Below are positions 13,401 to 25,505 of a DNA stretch of 64,000 nt, one piece after another. The position numbers and the translations under genes are program-made. This stretch comes from Liolophura sinensis. Lineage: Eukaryota > Mollusca > Polyplacophora > Chitonida > Chitonidae. Position 1 is the first letter of the stretch. Each line of letters begins with the position of its first letter. The DNA lies in assembly GCF_032854445.1 (NCBI RefSeq), contig NC_088295.1:21563385-21627384 (forward strand), written 5' to 3'. Below the pieces are notes generated by a model. It searched no databases. It saw only the letters and a program-made list of their open reading frames with translations, and had not been told where the DNA came from.

Positions 13401-16400
13401 ATTCTATTCTTTATTTTTTCTTTAAAGGGTAAACGTTACTAAACGCAGTTCTGGGGATTCGTGTGAAATCGTTCTACACAGTCTCCATCGAGGTGATTTC
13501 TTTGGAGAAAAAGCATTACAAGGGTAAGACAATATTTACGTTTGTGATTCGAGGGAAAAGTAACGTATATAGCCATATCGTCACATTTTACACACATTTA
13601 ACAATGGGTCTTCAATACACACAAAAATTTATATAAGTTGGCGTCAGATACATTTGTGTGTATTTAAGTTGTAGTTAAACTATTCAACTGAGGATTAATA
13701 ATAATTAATTGTCCAATCGAAGCATGATCATCCCGACAAGTTTTCCTGAAGAGTATTGGATCCCCAGTGTTAACCAGACCTCTGATATGCTAGAAGATGC
13801 AAGAAGCTTGTTAAAATAATAAGCCTAGATGTCTGCTCCTGTGAGTCCCATATATTATAATGACTTGTCGCAGTGCAAGATAATAATATATGAATATTGT
13901 CACTTTGTAATATAAACAGTCATAGTAAAATGACGATTGCTATACTTTTATGACATTTTATCCTTGCTTTAACGAATACTGAATTACGAATTTGGATTAT
14001 GTGAAATTTGGAAATGTATGATTGTTACAGGGAGGATGTACGTAACGCTAACATCGTGGTTGATGACCCTGATGGGGTAGATTGTCTAATCATAGATAGA
14101 GAGTGAGTAAAGCAAGCGTCTCCAAGCAACACACTTAAAACTTACAGCTCAGAATCAAGAAAACCTATGAACTACACTTTGTAATATATAGGCCTGCGGT
14201 GTACAAATTCAAACCATTGTGATCTGAGATAATACGAAACAGGCCTCTGCCTGATGTTGCCATATTATATAATGATTGGGTGTTGATATAGACAATTGTT
14301 CTGTTAATATCTTAACAAGGATCCTTTTGAAACTGTGCGTGAACTTTTATGGCATATATGGTATTACTTTACCCTCTGACCTATGTTCCAGGTCCTATTC
14401 CACTCTTATCAGTAACATAGACCAGCTCCAGCGTGTTTACCAGGAAGAGGAATACAGAGAGAAGTATGTGGCCGTATCACAGTTAATGCCTTTTAGATGT
14501 TTTGCGCCTGGGTACATGGCTCTTGAATACCCTTTATTTCTGATTAAGTTTTCAAATAAATCTTTAAATATAAACAAAAATTGGTATTTTTCGTTGAACT
14601 TCAACTTGATTGAATCTTTCATGTGTTTTGCAGTGTTGATGCCGAATTTGCCAAGTTGAAATTAACGGACATCAGTATTATTGCAACCTTAGGCATTGGA
14701 GGGTTTGGGAGAGTGGAACTGGTGAGCAACTTGCTTTAAACTGTTGTATTTTTCAGTTACTCCGTAACTCTCGACCGCTGTGTCACTACCGATGATTTTA
14801 AGAAAGGTATCATTGTAATATGCTCTTCCATATCCATGCTGCACATAGAGTAATTTTGTGTAAAAGAAAATCGCTGTATACGTTATGACGGTCGTGATTA
14901 AGCTAAACCTTATAGAACTATATGGAATGACAAATATATTAGTATACATCGTCCAGTATAAGGTTTTAAAACAGGCGGCTTTTATATGGCTTTTAACATT
15001 TTTAGTCCGATCATTTAGTGCTATCATTCCTTCGTTAACAGGTTCAAATCTGCGATGATGAGTCCAGAACGTTTGCTCTAAAGCAGTTGAAGAAACATCA
15101 TATCGTTGAGACTCGCCAACAGGAGCATATCATGAACGAAAAATTCATCATGGAAGAAGCAAGATGTGATTTCATTGTTCGGTACGGGCATTTATTGTAG
15201 TTGTTTGGAGTAACCGTAACAAGTAACTTCTAAAAGGCTGAAACGCCTCCATATATCAGGAAAAATAGTTGGTGGTTGGAGTAACATTAAATGCCCCCGC
15301 CTAGAGTGTTGTGACACAAACATTACTTTTCGGATTGTCTTGTCGCGAAGTCTGAGGCTGTTTGAGATTTCCTGCAGGCCTGAGCCGATTTAAGACAATC
15401 ACGCACTATGTACGGCTTCGGTTTCCATTTTCTACTCTCCTTTAGATCACATTAACGACTATTATTTTACGAAAATACAAGATTCATCTGTGGCTTCCCA
15501 GCGCAGAGAGCAAATATTCAGCGACCGTGTCTACTGATGGTAGCTTTCAGATTAAATCGTGTGTAATGGTGTTAGTGGGGAACTCGGCATCGTGTAATTG
15601 CTAACGCTTACAGGTTTGCTGACACTGCTCTCAAAATAACCTCAACGTGCCTTTTCCTTTAATCGCGGTAGAGTAGTAACTGGGTTTTCGCAAATCTGTG
15701 TCAGAAAGAACATTTGAAGAAGCCAGCATCCATCCCAGGCCTCATATTTGTTTTCTTCCTCCATTTACAGGTTATACCGGACCTTCAAAGACAGAAAATA
15801 TCTATACATGCTGCTGGAAGTCTGCTTGGGCGGGGAGCTCTGGACATTACTACGTGATAAGTAAGCGACGTGCTTCCTGTACAAACTAACAGCTGTGACA
15901 CAACAGATCCAATCAGTGAATCCAGAAATCCAATATTATAATCGATTCCGTCAGTGGCCCAACCCCACTGCAATGTTAACTGTTAAGGATGAGATTATAT
16001 CTGGTATCACCTTTTTGGAATGATTCATAAAGAGTTTTTTAAACTGTGTATCCTTGATAAAAATTGACTATACTGCAGAAGTATTTACATAGTTTTAATT
16101 TCTGTTTATCACAGAGGATCGTTTGACGATTCTACCACACGGTTCTACACTTCGTGTGTAGTAGAGGCATTTTCTTACCTCCATAATAAAGGCATTGTGT
16201 ATAGAGATCTCAAACCGGAAAACCTCCTCCTAGACAACAGGGGTTACGTCAAATTGGTACGTGGACACAATGTGTGAATGTTTCTAATGACGTTTGTAAG
16301 AAAAAGGGATCATTTAGAAATCATGAAACAAGCTAGTTTTTACTGTTGAATTTAATACAAACTGTCTAAAGTTCATATAAAACAATTTATATCTTAATTT

Positions 16401-18238
16401 GTCGTATCAAAGGTACATGTTACATACATTAATAATTGCTTCCATTCTGAAAACCGCATTATATACTGCACTACGATTCCCAGACCTTATATAGCTAACT
16501 TTCTGGCACAGGTCGACTTTGGCTTTGCAAAAAAGATTGGCCACGGGAAGAAGACGTGGACATTTTGCGGCACCCCAGAGTACGTGGCCCCGGAGATTAT
16601 CTTGAATAAGGGACATGACATATCCGCAGATTACTGGTCCCTTGGAATTCTGATGTTTGAATTGCTCACTGGGAGGTCAGTGTCAAGCAACTCAGGTTAC
16701 CTAAAACGCAGCCACACCTGCTCAGGTTAAAGACTCATAGGAGCTTATTTACGAAAACAGGAGCACGTGGGTGTTATTATTTTGCTATACCAATATTATA
16801 TAATTCTTATGTTTTGGGGCATATACTGCCTATATAGGACAAAAAAACCAAGAAAAACAATATAGCACAATATTTTTTAATTTAATTATTTTCCAACGTT
16901 TTTTTTTGTCACTATTTATCTAAATATTTCTTGTTGTGAATGAGCGGCACATATACAAACAACATGCCATTTCGGCTGTTTCCAGTCCACCGTTTACTGG
17001 TCCGGACCCAATGAAGACATACAACGTGATCTTGAAGGGAATCGATGCTATAGACTTTCCGAGGAAGGTGTCCAAGAATGCCCAAAATCTAATCAAGAAG
17101 CTGTGCAGGTGAGAGAGGAAATGCGGTGACATAACTGCTATGCTCAACACGCTTAGCGAAATTATGCGGGTATCTCTACTTAATAAAAAGACACCATTGA
17201 AGTAAACGTAGACATGCATGCATGCTGGCGTGGTTGAGAAACACCTAGACTCACTGAAAGCATTAGTGAGTGAGTTGGATTATAGTCCTGGGTATTTCAT
17301 TTGAATTCCGTGTGCTTATCTGTCATTTTTTGCTAAATGGGTGTTAGGGCAATACACTCATCATAGGATTTTGATTAATCTCTGAAAACAACATGAAGTA
17401 ATCTTTATCATGGTATTTGTTGTTAACAAGGGACAATCCAACAGAGCGTCTGGGCTACGGAAGAGGAGGAATAAAAGACATTACCAAACACAAATGGTTC
17501 GAAGGATTTAACTGGGATGGTCTTCGGAAACGAAACCTGACTCCTCCAGTTGTTCCAAATGTAAGTTAGAGCTGAACAATGGTTACTCTTCCCAAGAAAA
17601 GGCCGTAGGCTTAATATCTACCAAGTTGTGCTGAAATATCCTGCAAATCCTTGTGTGGGGATCTAGAGACTGACCAGTGGAATCGAACCTACTAACCATA
17701 AGCCGAACAGATTCTTGTTTAGGTTTCATTTCTTTGGCAGAAGTCGGTTGAACGCAATTGAAATATTTGAACCACTGGATTATGTTATTGAAGAGGGTTT
17801 GTCATTGCCGGTTTGACATAATTTATTTATCATGAGTTGAGGATTCAGTGTTTACCACACATTATAGGACGGGCTCTGTGTGAAAGTCAGGTAGTTCAGG
17901 TAGAGGAGCTCCTTGTCTGTCCTAGAGAGAGTAAACAATGCTGTTGCTGTTTTATAGTTTACGTTCAAGAAGCAGAGTATTAGTATATACTCCCCAGTGC
18001 TTTCATGGGTAAGTTGACCTGTTGAACAACATTAAACTCTAGCTGTACATGGATGGTGTAAGCCTATCCATTGACAGGGAATGCCTTTCACGGGATCAGT
18101 GTGTCTATCTTCCAGATCTTACTTTGATAATTGTTGTAGGTCCGTGGTCCAGATGACACCTCAAACTTTGACGACTATCCAGAAGAAGACGAAGCTCTGC
18201 CGCCAGATGACCTCACGGGCTGGGACAAAAACTTCTGA
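1415..18238 (+). CDS. PRKG1: cGMP-dependent protein kinase, 3' sixteen exons (5' end outside window)
   Basis: A cytosolic Ser/Thr kinase activated by cGMP, the effector of NO/guanylate-cyclase signalling (foraging/egl-4 family). Predicted exons: 1415-1581, 6917-7030, 9200-9305, 12601-12666, 13131-13208, 13428-13523, 14031-14102, 14392-14463, 14634-14721, 15042-15181, 15771-15860, 16115-16256, 16512-16675, 16986-17108, 17431-17560, 18140-18238 (TGA). They encode about 580 aa; human PRKG1 is about 671-686 aa, so roughly 100 N-terminal residues (leucine zipper, autoinhibitory segment) are missing to the left. CNB-A is exons 1-3, with phosphate cassette [20 protein letters not shown] is exons 4-8, with [18 protein letters not shown]. 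The kinase is exons 9-16: [13 protein letters not shown] lysine, [30 protein letters not shown], and a C-tail ending GWDKNF. All splice phases agree except in exons 4 and 6, where extra bases break the frame (see findings). The family call is near certain; the intactness of CNB-B is not. Confidence 0.95.
4950..5018 (+). repeat. Dispersed direct repeat, copy 1
   Basis: Shares the words GGTCAGATCAAAGTGTG and GAGAGGTATATAT, followed by AATACACGTATT, with 6289-6386 in the same orientation. Copy 2 carries roughly 40 extra bases between the two blocks. No ORF; family unknown. Confidence 0.7.
6289..6386 (+). repeat. Dispersed direct repeat, copy 2
   Basis: Second copy of the 4950-5018 segment, about 1.3 kb downstream in the same PKG intron, with extra AT-rich sequence in the middle. 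Confidence 0.7.
7031..12600. other. PKG introns around exon 9200-9305
   Basis: Introns 7031-9199 and 9306-12600 contain no exon I can support. Short ORFs here lack splice context or resemblance to known proteins. Confidence 0.55.
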
Positions 18239-21200
18239 TGCAAATGCCTTTCATTAGTCATTATACAGATGCTATAAATCTACTGATCTTCCAGCTGGTT
18301 TGGAAGTTTGTTCCGCAATTCCAACTTAGCTGGTCTAAGGCCAGTGCTGTGTTCTTACTGACATCATAAGCTGGCATTTGTGATGTTTGTCCAGCTAGTG
18401 TGATGGTGCTCAGCAAGTGCCTTAGCAGATCGAGCGGACATATCGGCGATGTGATGGTAGAGATGTCTGGTAATCAGTAACATTATCCTGAGAGACAGTA
18501 GCTCAGACAGAACCGTGTATAAATGTAGCATACTTTCGTCCTATCTAATGATTATTTAGACAAGAAATTAATGCGAAAGTACGAAACAACGAATGGACGA
18601 GGCAGAAATGCCAGGGAAAACTACGAAAGGACGGAACAGAAGTTGGAAAGTGCGAAGCAAAACCAAGAGGTTTTTCCACCGTTCACTTTTGTACTTTGCT
18701 CTCGCCTTTTCATACTTTTCTTTCGTCATAGAACACACGAAAGAGCGAAACAACGAAAGGACGAGGTTCCACAAAACCTTGCTCTTTCGTGCTCTTGCCT
18801 TCCGCTTTTAAGTCGTTATGAGTGTAGGAGGAACCGAAAGGCAAAAGATCGAAAGGACGAGCCTCCATCAAACCTCGCCTTCCGTTTTTAAATCGCTGTG
18901 CGCATGACGACTTGTAAGGTAAAAGGCCGAAAGGACGAGACTTAGTACTTTCGTACTTTTGCTTTTCGGTTTGCCATGCACGCAGCGATTTAAAAGCGGA
19001 ATGCAAAAGTACAAGGGAGAGATGTTTGGTGAATCGGCGTCCTTTCGTGGTTTCCATCTTTCGTATGCTTTCTATGAATAAAAACTCGAAATAAAAGCAC
19101 GAAAGGGCGAGGCAAAACAACAAAAGCGTGAGGTGGTAAGACCTTGTTTTGTTTCGCACTTTCGTACTGTTGTTTCGTCCTTTCGTAGATTTGTTTCGTT
19201 CTTTTGTCTCACCCTGTCGTTGTTTTGTCCTTTCGTATTTTTTCTTCTGGACTAATTAATCAGTATATAGAAGGGACAAATGCACACATGGTCGCTATTG
19301 GCTTCCATATTTTTAGCGATCTGGAACTGCTCATTGTGCCTGGGATAAGATAATTTCTTTAGCCGATTACTTCAACATGTATATAAACATGGAAGTCTTG
19401 TTGTGCGAATTCAGATACGCATGCATATAGCACCAAGGAAAATCGCGGAATCAAAAATTGCAGTCTTCCTATATAACTGTATATTTTGTCAATAAGGAAG
19501 ATGCATAATAATACTAGTAATAATATTAGGAACATTGGTCACATATATCAGGCGATTGTTATATATCACGGTGATGCAGATCTACCTGATTTCAGCTATG
19601 TATATGTATGATATCCCTCCACAGTTTGTAGATCTTCGTGTCTCATGATATATCTCTTGACAAAGTACGATAATGTATCGATATATCGTTTCAGACATGA
19701 TGATGGCAACTACATGAATGATAATATATTTATCATTTCAAATATTATTGCTTTCTTCGGTCTCTCATTTCTAAAAAATCTGTGGAGCTTATAATAATTG
19801 GATCTCTGTGATTTATAAACCTTTATTATTCGTGCTTTTACTCGCCTGGCATTTTATGATCGCGTGTAGGATAACGCTGATCTCGGTCAGATGGGTAGGC
19901 CTATATTATGGTAACACCCGTAGTCTTATCAATGTATAATGTAATATTTAGTCATACTCGCCTAGAAAAGATTTATCCCATTTGTGTGAAGTGTTTCAGA
20001 CGGTTTGCCTGAATTGTTATGCAATAGTATACAAATAGCATCCCACAAAAAGCACTTGGTTTTCCCTAGGTCAATATAGTTGTTTATTCGTGTCGTTCCG
20101 CGCATTAGAATCATTTCTGATTACCATTTTGTAACTGTCCATGCACCGGATGATATGTTCCAAGGTTAAGACATTGTAACAATGTGTGGTAAATGAAGTT
20201 AAGGTAGCTTTATTTGATTCGGCCAACAAATTGTCCCCAAGTGAAGTTTTTGCTTGTTTCAGTGCTGCTCCAAAAGCACAGTTTGTATAATGTTTCTTGA
20301 TTTGGAGCTTTTACACTTAGTTCGTTTAATTGTATTTGTGCAGGTATCTGGTGTCCTAAAGTATACTGAAGACTGTCGTTTACACGACTCGTCGTCTCTT
20401 ACCCACGCGTCTCAGGGATCTGCTTGAATTTGTTGCTATTTTCCCGGTGTCCAGTGGCCTTATATAAAACTCACAAATCTCGGATGGTTTTAATCCATGT
20501 ATTTGATTCCCACTTTATCACGTATAGGGTCATCAAATACGTTTCCTGCACATCGTGAGCAAACTTTAGATCTATGTATTCCGTAGATTCCAAGCGTCAT
20601 AAAATGTTAGAAGTTCTGTGAGGATGTAGGACATTGTATTTACTTCAAGCATAGATGGTCCTTTGCAATTTGAATGGGGTGTGTTCATGGATGATTTGTT
20701 ATTGTGTAGTGTAAATTTTAGACGATCCTTTTGATAAAATCAAAAATAAACAATACATATAGTTATATTTTTGTGACATTGATATTATAAATTAGTTATG
20801 AACTAACGTCAGTAAGTTATGTTGTAGGGAAATCATTTACATATTCATGTTTTACACAATGGTTGCATTATGACATCAAAGCGGAAAGACATGTAGGTTG
20901 TATATATATTTTCTAACATAGATCGTTATGTTAACTTCTATTACGAAATATTGTAATAAAATGACATTCACTTCTAAGTGTTGACTTTGTAAATCAATCA
21001 ATATTTTTGAAGGTTTCTCTTGGAACAACGGATATGTTAATATATATATACAGAGATGATTTTAACTCAGTTTACAGAAAAAGATATGTTGTATCACGAG
21101 GGTAGGAGAAGGGTCTACGCGTGTGCTGGAGGGCTTCCACTTCGTCACATATATTTCGTGCATGGGCACAGTAGTGTCCCATGACAAAGACAAGAATCAC

Positions 21201-22559
21201 AAGACCCATGACTCTTTCATTCGTTAGCAGAGACACGGGGAAACTATCATACATCGCTCACTTTTGACAATGTTTTCTGCTAGAGGACGGAGTGGAGTAT
21301 TTTAAATCCATAACATTTATACCAACTATTTGAAAGAGTGCTCAAACATGGCAGAAATTGTACTACCACATCAAAAAATGGGCGGTGGAAATTTTATCGA
21401 ATTGATGCATAATTTAAAAGTATAATTTGGATTACAATTTTAAGCTAAAATCGTTTTATGAAAGAGGCCTTTCCTGTTGAACGCGCGATCAGCTTGTTCG
21501 AGATGCAGGCAAACTGAGACAAGAATCCGTATTGCAGTATTTTCGCATAAGATTACACAGATAAATTTAGGACAAACAGTATTAAAAGGTCCCACTATCA
21601 GTGGTATTCAACTAAAAAGGAATCTTTACATAATTCGTTATTTGGTTAAAGTCTACAAGTTGGTACTGCACACAGAATAAACCGGGGGATTACCAATCTA
21701 TTTGAATGTTATACTGAAGCATAAATTGGGAGAATGTCAGCATGGATTTACCCAACACACCTCCCATAGTTCTGAATGGCGACCTGGAACTGCTCATTGT
21801 GCTATGTAGCCTACTCACTGCGAAGCTAAGTAGGCAGGAGAGTCTGATTTGGGCATTGGTATTTGTTATAAAAAGAAACAAAAGAGAGAAATTGAACAAT
21901 ATTTAAGGCAAGTATTAGGCCCTACACTGAAACCTGAACGACCAATGAAAATTAAATTTGAGAGATTGAACTAGTTAATACGCATGCACCGGTCCATCTG
22001 GTCGTCAATCTTGACCTGAGAAGGCACAAAATGAACCTAAACGCACGTTTTTTATCGAAAATGCACAATATTTAAAGCAGTTATTTACAACAGAACCAAA
22101 GACCTTACTGAATCGAGTTCATCACATAATTGCAAGTATGCAAAACTTCTGCACGGATCCTTCTGATTTTCAAACTTATTCTGAGGCTATAGGGAATGAA
22201 CCTGCACAGAATTTTTATAATAATCCGACAGTATTTAAAGGATTTATTGCACAAAAAGCAACAAAATTGTGGGAGTTATTAAATTTATCAGATATGCAAA
22301 AGTTATGCACGCATCAGGTTAGTTTTCGAACTTGATCTGAGGACTGACATGCTCAGTGAAACGTTGAGCTTTGCCATTTTCCCCTTGTTAGTTTTCATGA
22401 CATGATCAAGCCAGACAGAAGAGAACAAGAGTTCAGGTGAACACAACATACACCCCAACAAATGTATTGGTTTGAAATGTAGACAAAATACCAACAGAAT
22501 TGTAGCGATTATAGCCCCTGAGGGGAACCTTTAACGCAAGTGGACAAAGGTGTCCATCT
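18239..22559. other. PKG 3' region and intergenic sequence
   Basis: Follows the PKG stop codon. It contains the CGAAAG-rich segment (18568-19240) and AATAAA hexamers near 20748 and 20957 that could end a long 3' UTR. No coding gene is recognisable. Confidence 0.5.
18568..19240. repeat. CGAAAG/CTTTCG-rich cryptic repeat in PKG 3' region
   Basis: About 670 bp dominated by variants of acgaaaggacga, acgaaacaacga and their reverse complements. The left part mostly carries the purine-rich form and the right end (19150-19230) mostly the complementary form, so the segment can fold on itself. It gives long open frames on both strands (for example 18710-19159 minus) that are simple-sequence artefacts. 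Origin unknown. Confidence 0.75.
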
Positions 22560-23336
22560 CCAATCAAACCTTCATGGGAAAACAGTTGGAGTTGTAGAGC
22601 GGACATAAAATCATTTGTATTTATGTAGCATATATAAGGAAAATGGCTATCTGCTTACAATCGCGAAAGTGGACAAATGCGAGTCGTGACATATCGCCAT
22701 CGTGTATCTATGTATACACCCAAAATTATACTTTGCCGGGACAAGAACATCAAATCAGTTTATACAGTATATAAAAGAAAAAGGGCTGTCTAGTTACCAC
22801 GAAAACTGCAAAAATGGACAAATGTGAGTCACAACACATCGTCATCTGTATATCGATGTATCCACCAAAAATTAAAACTCTGTGGAAACTGTTGGAGTTA
22901 TAGCACAGACGCGAAATCATATCTATTTATACAATATATTCTCGGGGAAACTAGCGATCTGGTAACCATGACAAACGAGGAAATGAATAAATGTGAGTTA
23001 CCACACATCGTCACCTGTGTACGTTTGTACGCAGCAAACAGCTTGAGTTATAGCCCGGACATGATATCATATCTATCTGTATAATACATATAAGGAAAAT
23101 GGCTATCTGGTTACCATGTCAACCGCAAAAATGGGCAAGTGTGAGTCGCAACACATCGTCATCTGTGTATCTCTGAATTCATCACAAATTAAAAAGTCTA
23201 TGTGGAAAGCTGTTGGAGTTATAGCCCGGACATGAAAATCAAATCTATTTATATAGTATACATAGGGAAATGGCAATCTGGTAGTCATGACAACTGCGGA
23301 AATGGACAAATGCGAGTCGCGACACATCATCATCAT
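22560..23336. repeat. Array of five diverged ~145-170 bp units
   Basis: A block with consensus ATCTGGTTACCATG, then GACAAATGYGAGTCGC and ACACATCGTCATCTGTGTA, recurs near 22641, 22785, 22953, 23100 and 23273. Each unit also contains a 'gttggagttatagcccggacatg' type segment. No coding potential. Related sequence in the opposite orientation occurs at 24160-24400 and 27490-28450, so this is an interspersed repeat family. Confidence 0.8.
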
Positions 23337-24283
23337 CAAATTCGTTTGAAGATCAGTGTCATACAGAAGTTGAATCTTTTGGGGGAACAATTTATTTAAA
23401 TTTTCATAGTTTTCTATCTTCTCACTCAGATATGAATAAACATTCCTAGTGTTTCTTTACTGAATTTGTTCATGCATGTCATATTGAGGTGGAATGTCAA
23501 GGTCACTGATAAAAATCCACTCATAAAAATCTTGTTACCAGGTTTCTGAGTAAACCATTTCAGATTTTATGAAACTTGGTACATATCATGTCTGCACTGA
23601 GGAAGTGAATGAATGACTTTTGATGAACATTGGTTTGCAGAAGTTGGTGAAAAATTGCTTTGTTCAAAGTTTCACACTTTTCTATCTTTTAACTCAGATT
23701 GTGTATATGCATTCCTGTATGTATATATGTTTGTTCTGGCATTGTTTAACTGCCACAGATTGGGGAAGTTTGGTAAATTTGACATATTCAGTTTTCCAAT
23801 CATTTTGCACAGAAGATTAAGAACTATAACTGTGTACTGAGTTAACTGGAACTGGAGCTGCTTTGTGATTGACAAACTCATTCTTTAGTTTTTTGGTGTT
23901 TTTTTCATATGAAACACTAATGTCAAGATACCAAGAAACGAGATGTGAGATATGTTGAATTCTAATCTTAGACATAGTTTCTTCAGTTAAAATATAGAAT
24001 TCAGCATGCCTTGGCTGTATATAGCTTCTTTAGTGTTGACAGAAGTCTACTATACGTTTAGTAGGAATCGCAGTTTTTTGTTATAGAGCCTTGATGATTT
24101 ACCGTTAGGCTGATTTACTATAATGCAGTGATGCCTTTTTATACGCCCCAGCCATTAGGCGGAGAGTATTATGCTATGGCGATTTTGTCCATCTGTCCGT
24201 CCGTCCGTCCGTCCGTATTCGTATTCGGGCTAAAACTCCAGTTTTCTGCGTAGAGTATTAATTTTTGGTGGATACATACATAC
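23337..24283. other. Spacer between inverted repeat arms
   Basis: About 950 bp separating the inverted arms 23220-23336 and 24284-24401. Short ORFs on both strands (for example 23613-23840) show no recognisable domain. Confidence 0.4.
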
Positions 24284-24401
24284 ACAGATGACGATGTGTC
24301 GCGACTCGCATTTGTCCATTTCCGCAGTTGTCATGACTACCAGATTGCCATTTCTCTATGTATACTATATAAATAGATATGATATCGTGACCGGGCTATA
24401 A
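24137..24401. repeat. Inverted copy of the ~150-bp unit with (CCGT)n terminus
   Basis: Begins with a 'tttttatacgcccc...gccattaggcgg' motif, followed by a CCGT tetranucleotide run near 24195-24217. Positions 24284-24401 are a near-perfect reverse complement of 23220-23336. The same leading motif recurs at about 27489 and 28381, which marks an element end. Confidence 0.8.
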
Positions 24402-24763
24402 CTCCAACAGCTTTCCACATAGACTTTTAATTTGTGATGGATACATAGATACACAAGCTATATACACTCAGAGTCAATCAATTAGTAACTTTACTGTAGA
24501 GATGATTTCTATTTAGTTTCGTAAAATTACAAACAACAGGTCACTCAGAAACAGAGACAATATTTTTAGATATGATTTCGTGTCTGGGCTATAATTCCAA
24601 CAGCTTTCCACATAAACTTTTAATTTGTGATGGATACATAGATACACAAGATATATACACTCAGAGTCAATCAATTAGTAACTTTACTGTAGAGATGATT
24701 TCTATCTAGTTTCATGAAATTACAAACAACAGGTCACTCAGAAACAGAGACAATATTTTTAGC
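24378..24763 (+). repeat. 193-bp tandem duplication
   Basis: Two head-to-tail copies with period 193: CTTTCCACAT at 24411 and 24604, and AGACAATATTTTTAG at 24555 and 24748. The copies differ at only a few positions, so the duplication is recent relative to the diverged units upstream. Confidence 0.9.
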
Positions 24764-25505
24764 ACATGCATGCCCTTTCAGTGACCTTGATCTTTGCCCT
24801 CTGTATGACCTGCATGAAACAAATTCCCTAGATCTCACAGTCATATGAAATATCATGATCAGTATCCTTGACATTAGGGAGTCATTCCCAAAACAAAATG
24901 CGACATGACAGCTGCTGATAAATCCTGACAAAAGTTGTAAATAAGCAGCCCCTCAGCTCCTAAGAGTCTGCGTAATCAGGTGATTATTTATGAACTCCAT
25001 GAGTCTTAAGATATCCTCCTTCAAGATATGAAATTTATTAAATTTCACTCGTCAATTTCGCCAAGAAGATAGCACAGTATATACACTAAGTTAATTAATA
25101 TATTAATTAGGGAATAAAGCAACACTCAAGAAAATGATGATTACAGTTTAATATGTATCTTCACAAAAATGACTAGTCACACAATCATCTATTTTTTATG
25201 TACAAGTAACCCTGAAACTTCTGCTGATATTACAATCCAAAGACATTAACATCAATATAGACATATCTCGACATCAATATTTCTGATACAAGGTGAATAC
25301 GTACATTTAAAATAATTGACCAGACAGGCATCCTAAAATAAACCGGAATGCATTAGGTATTAGTGCTTGTGTATTTATGAATCAGTTTGACCTTTCTGAC
25401 ACAAACTTAATTATGTGTAATGGGTGATTTCAATTTTAAATCCTAAGACAGGTTTTTGTGTGTGGGCAGGAAAATGGAATGAAGATGTATGTACAGGTCT
25501 AAAAG

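Noticed and set aside
18710-19159. 149-codon minus-strand frame
   Set aside because: Lies wholly in the CGAAAG/CTTTCG low-complexity repeat, which is open on several frames of both strands.
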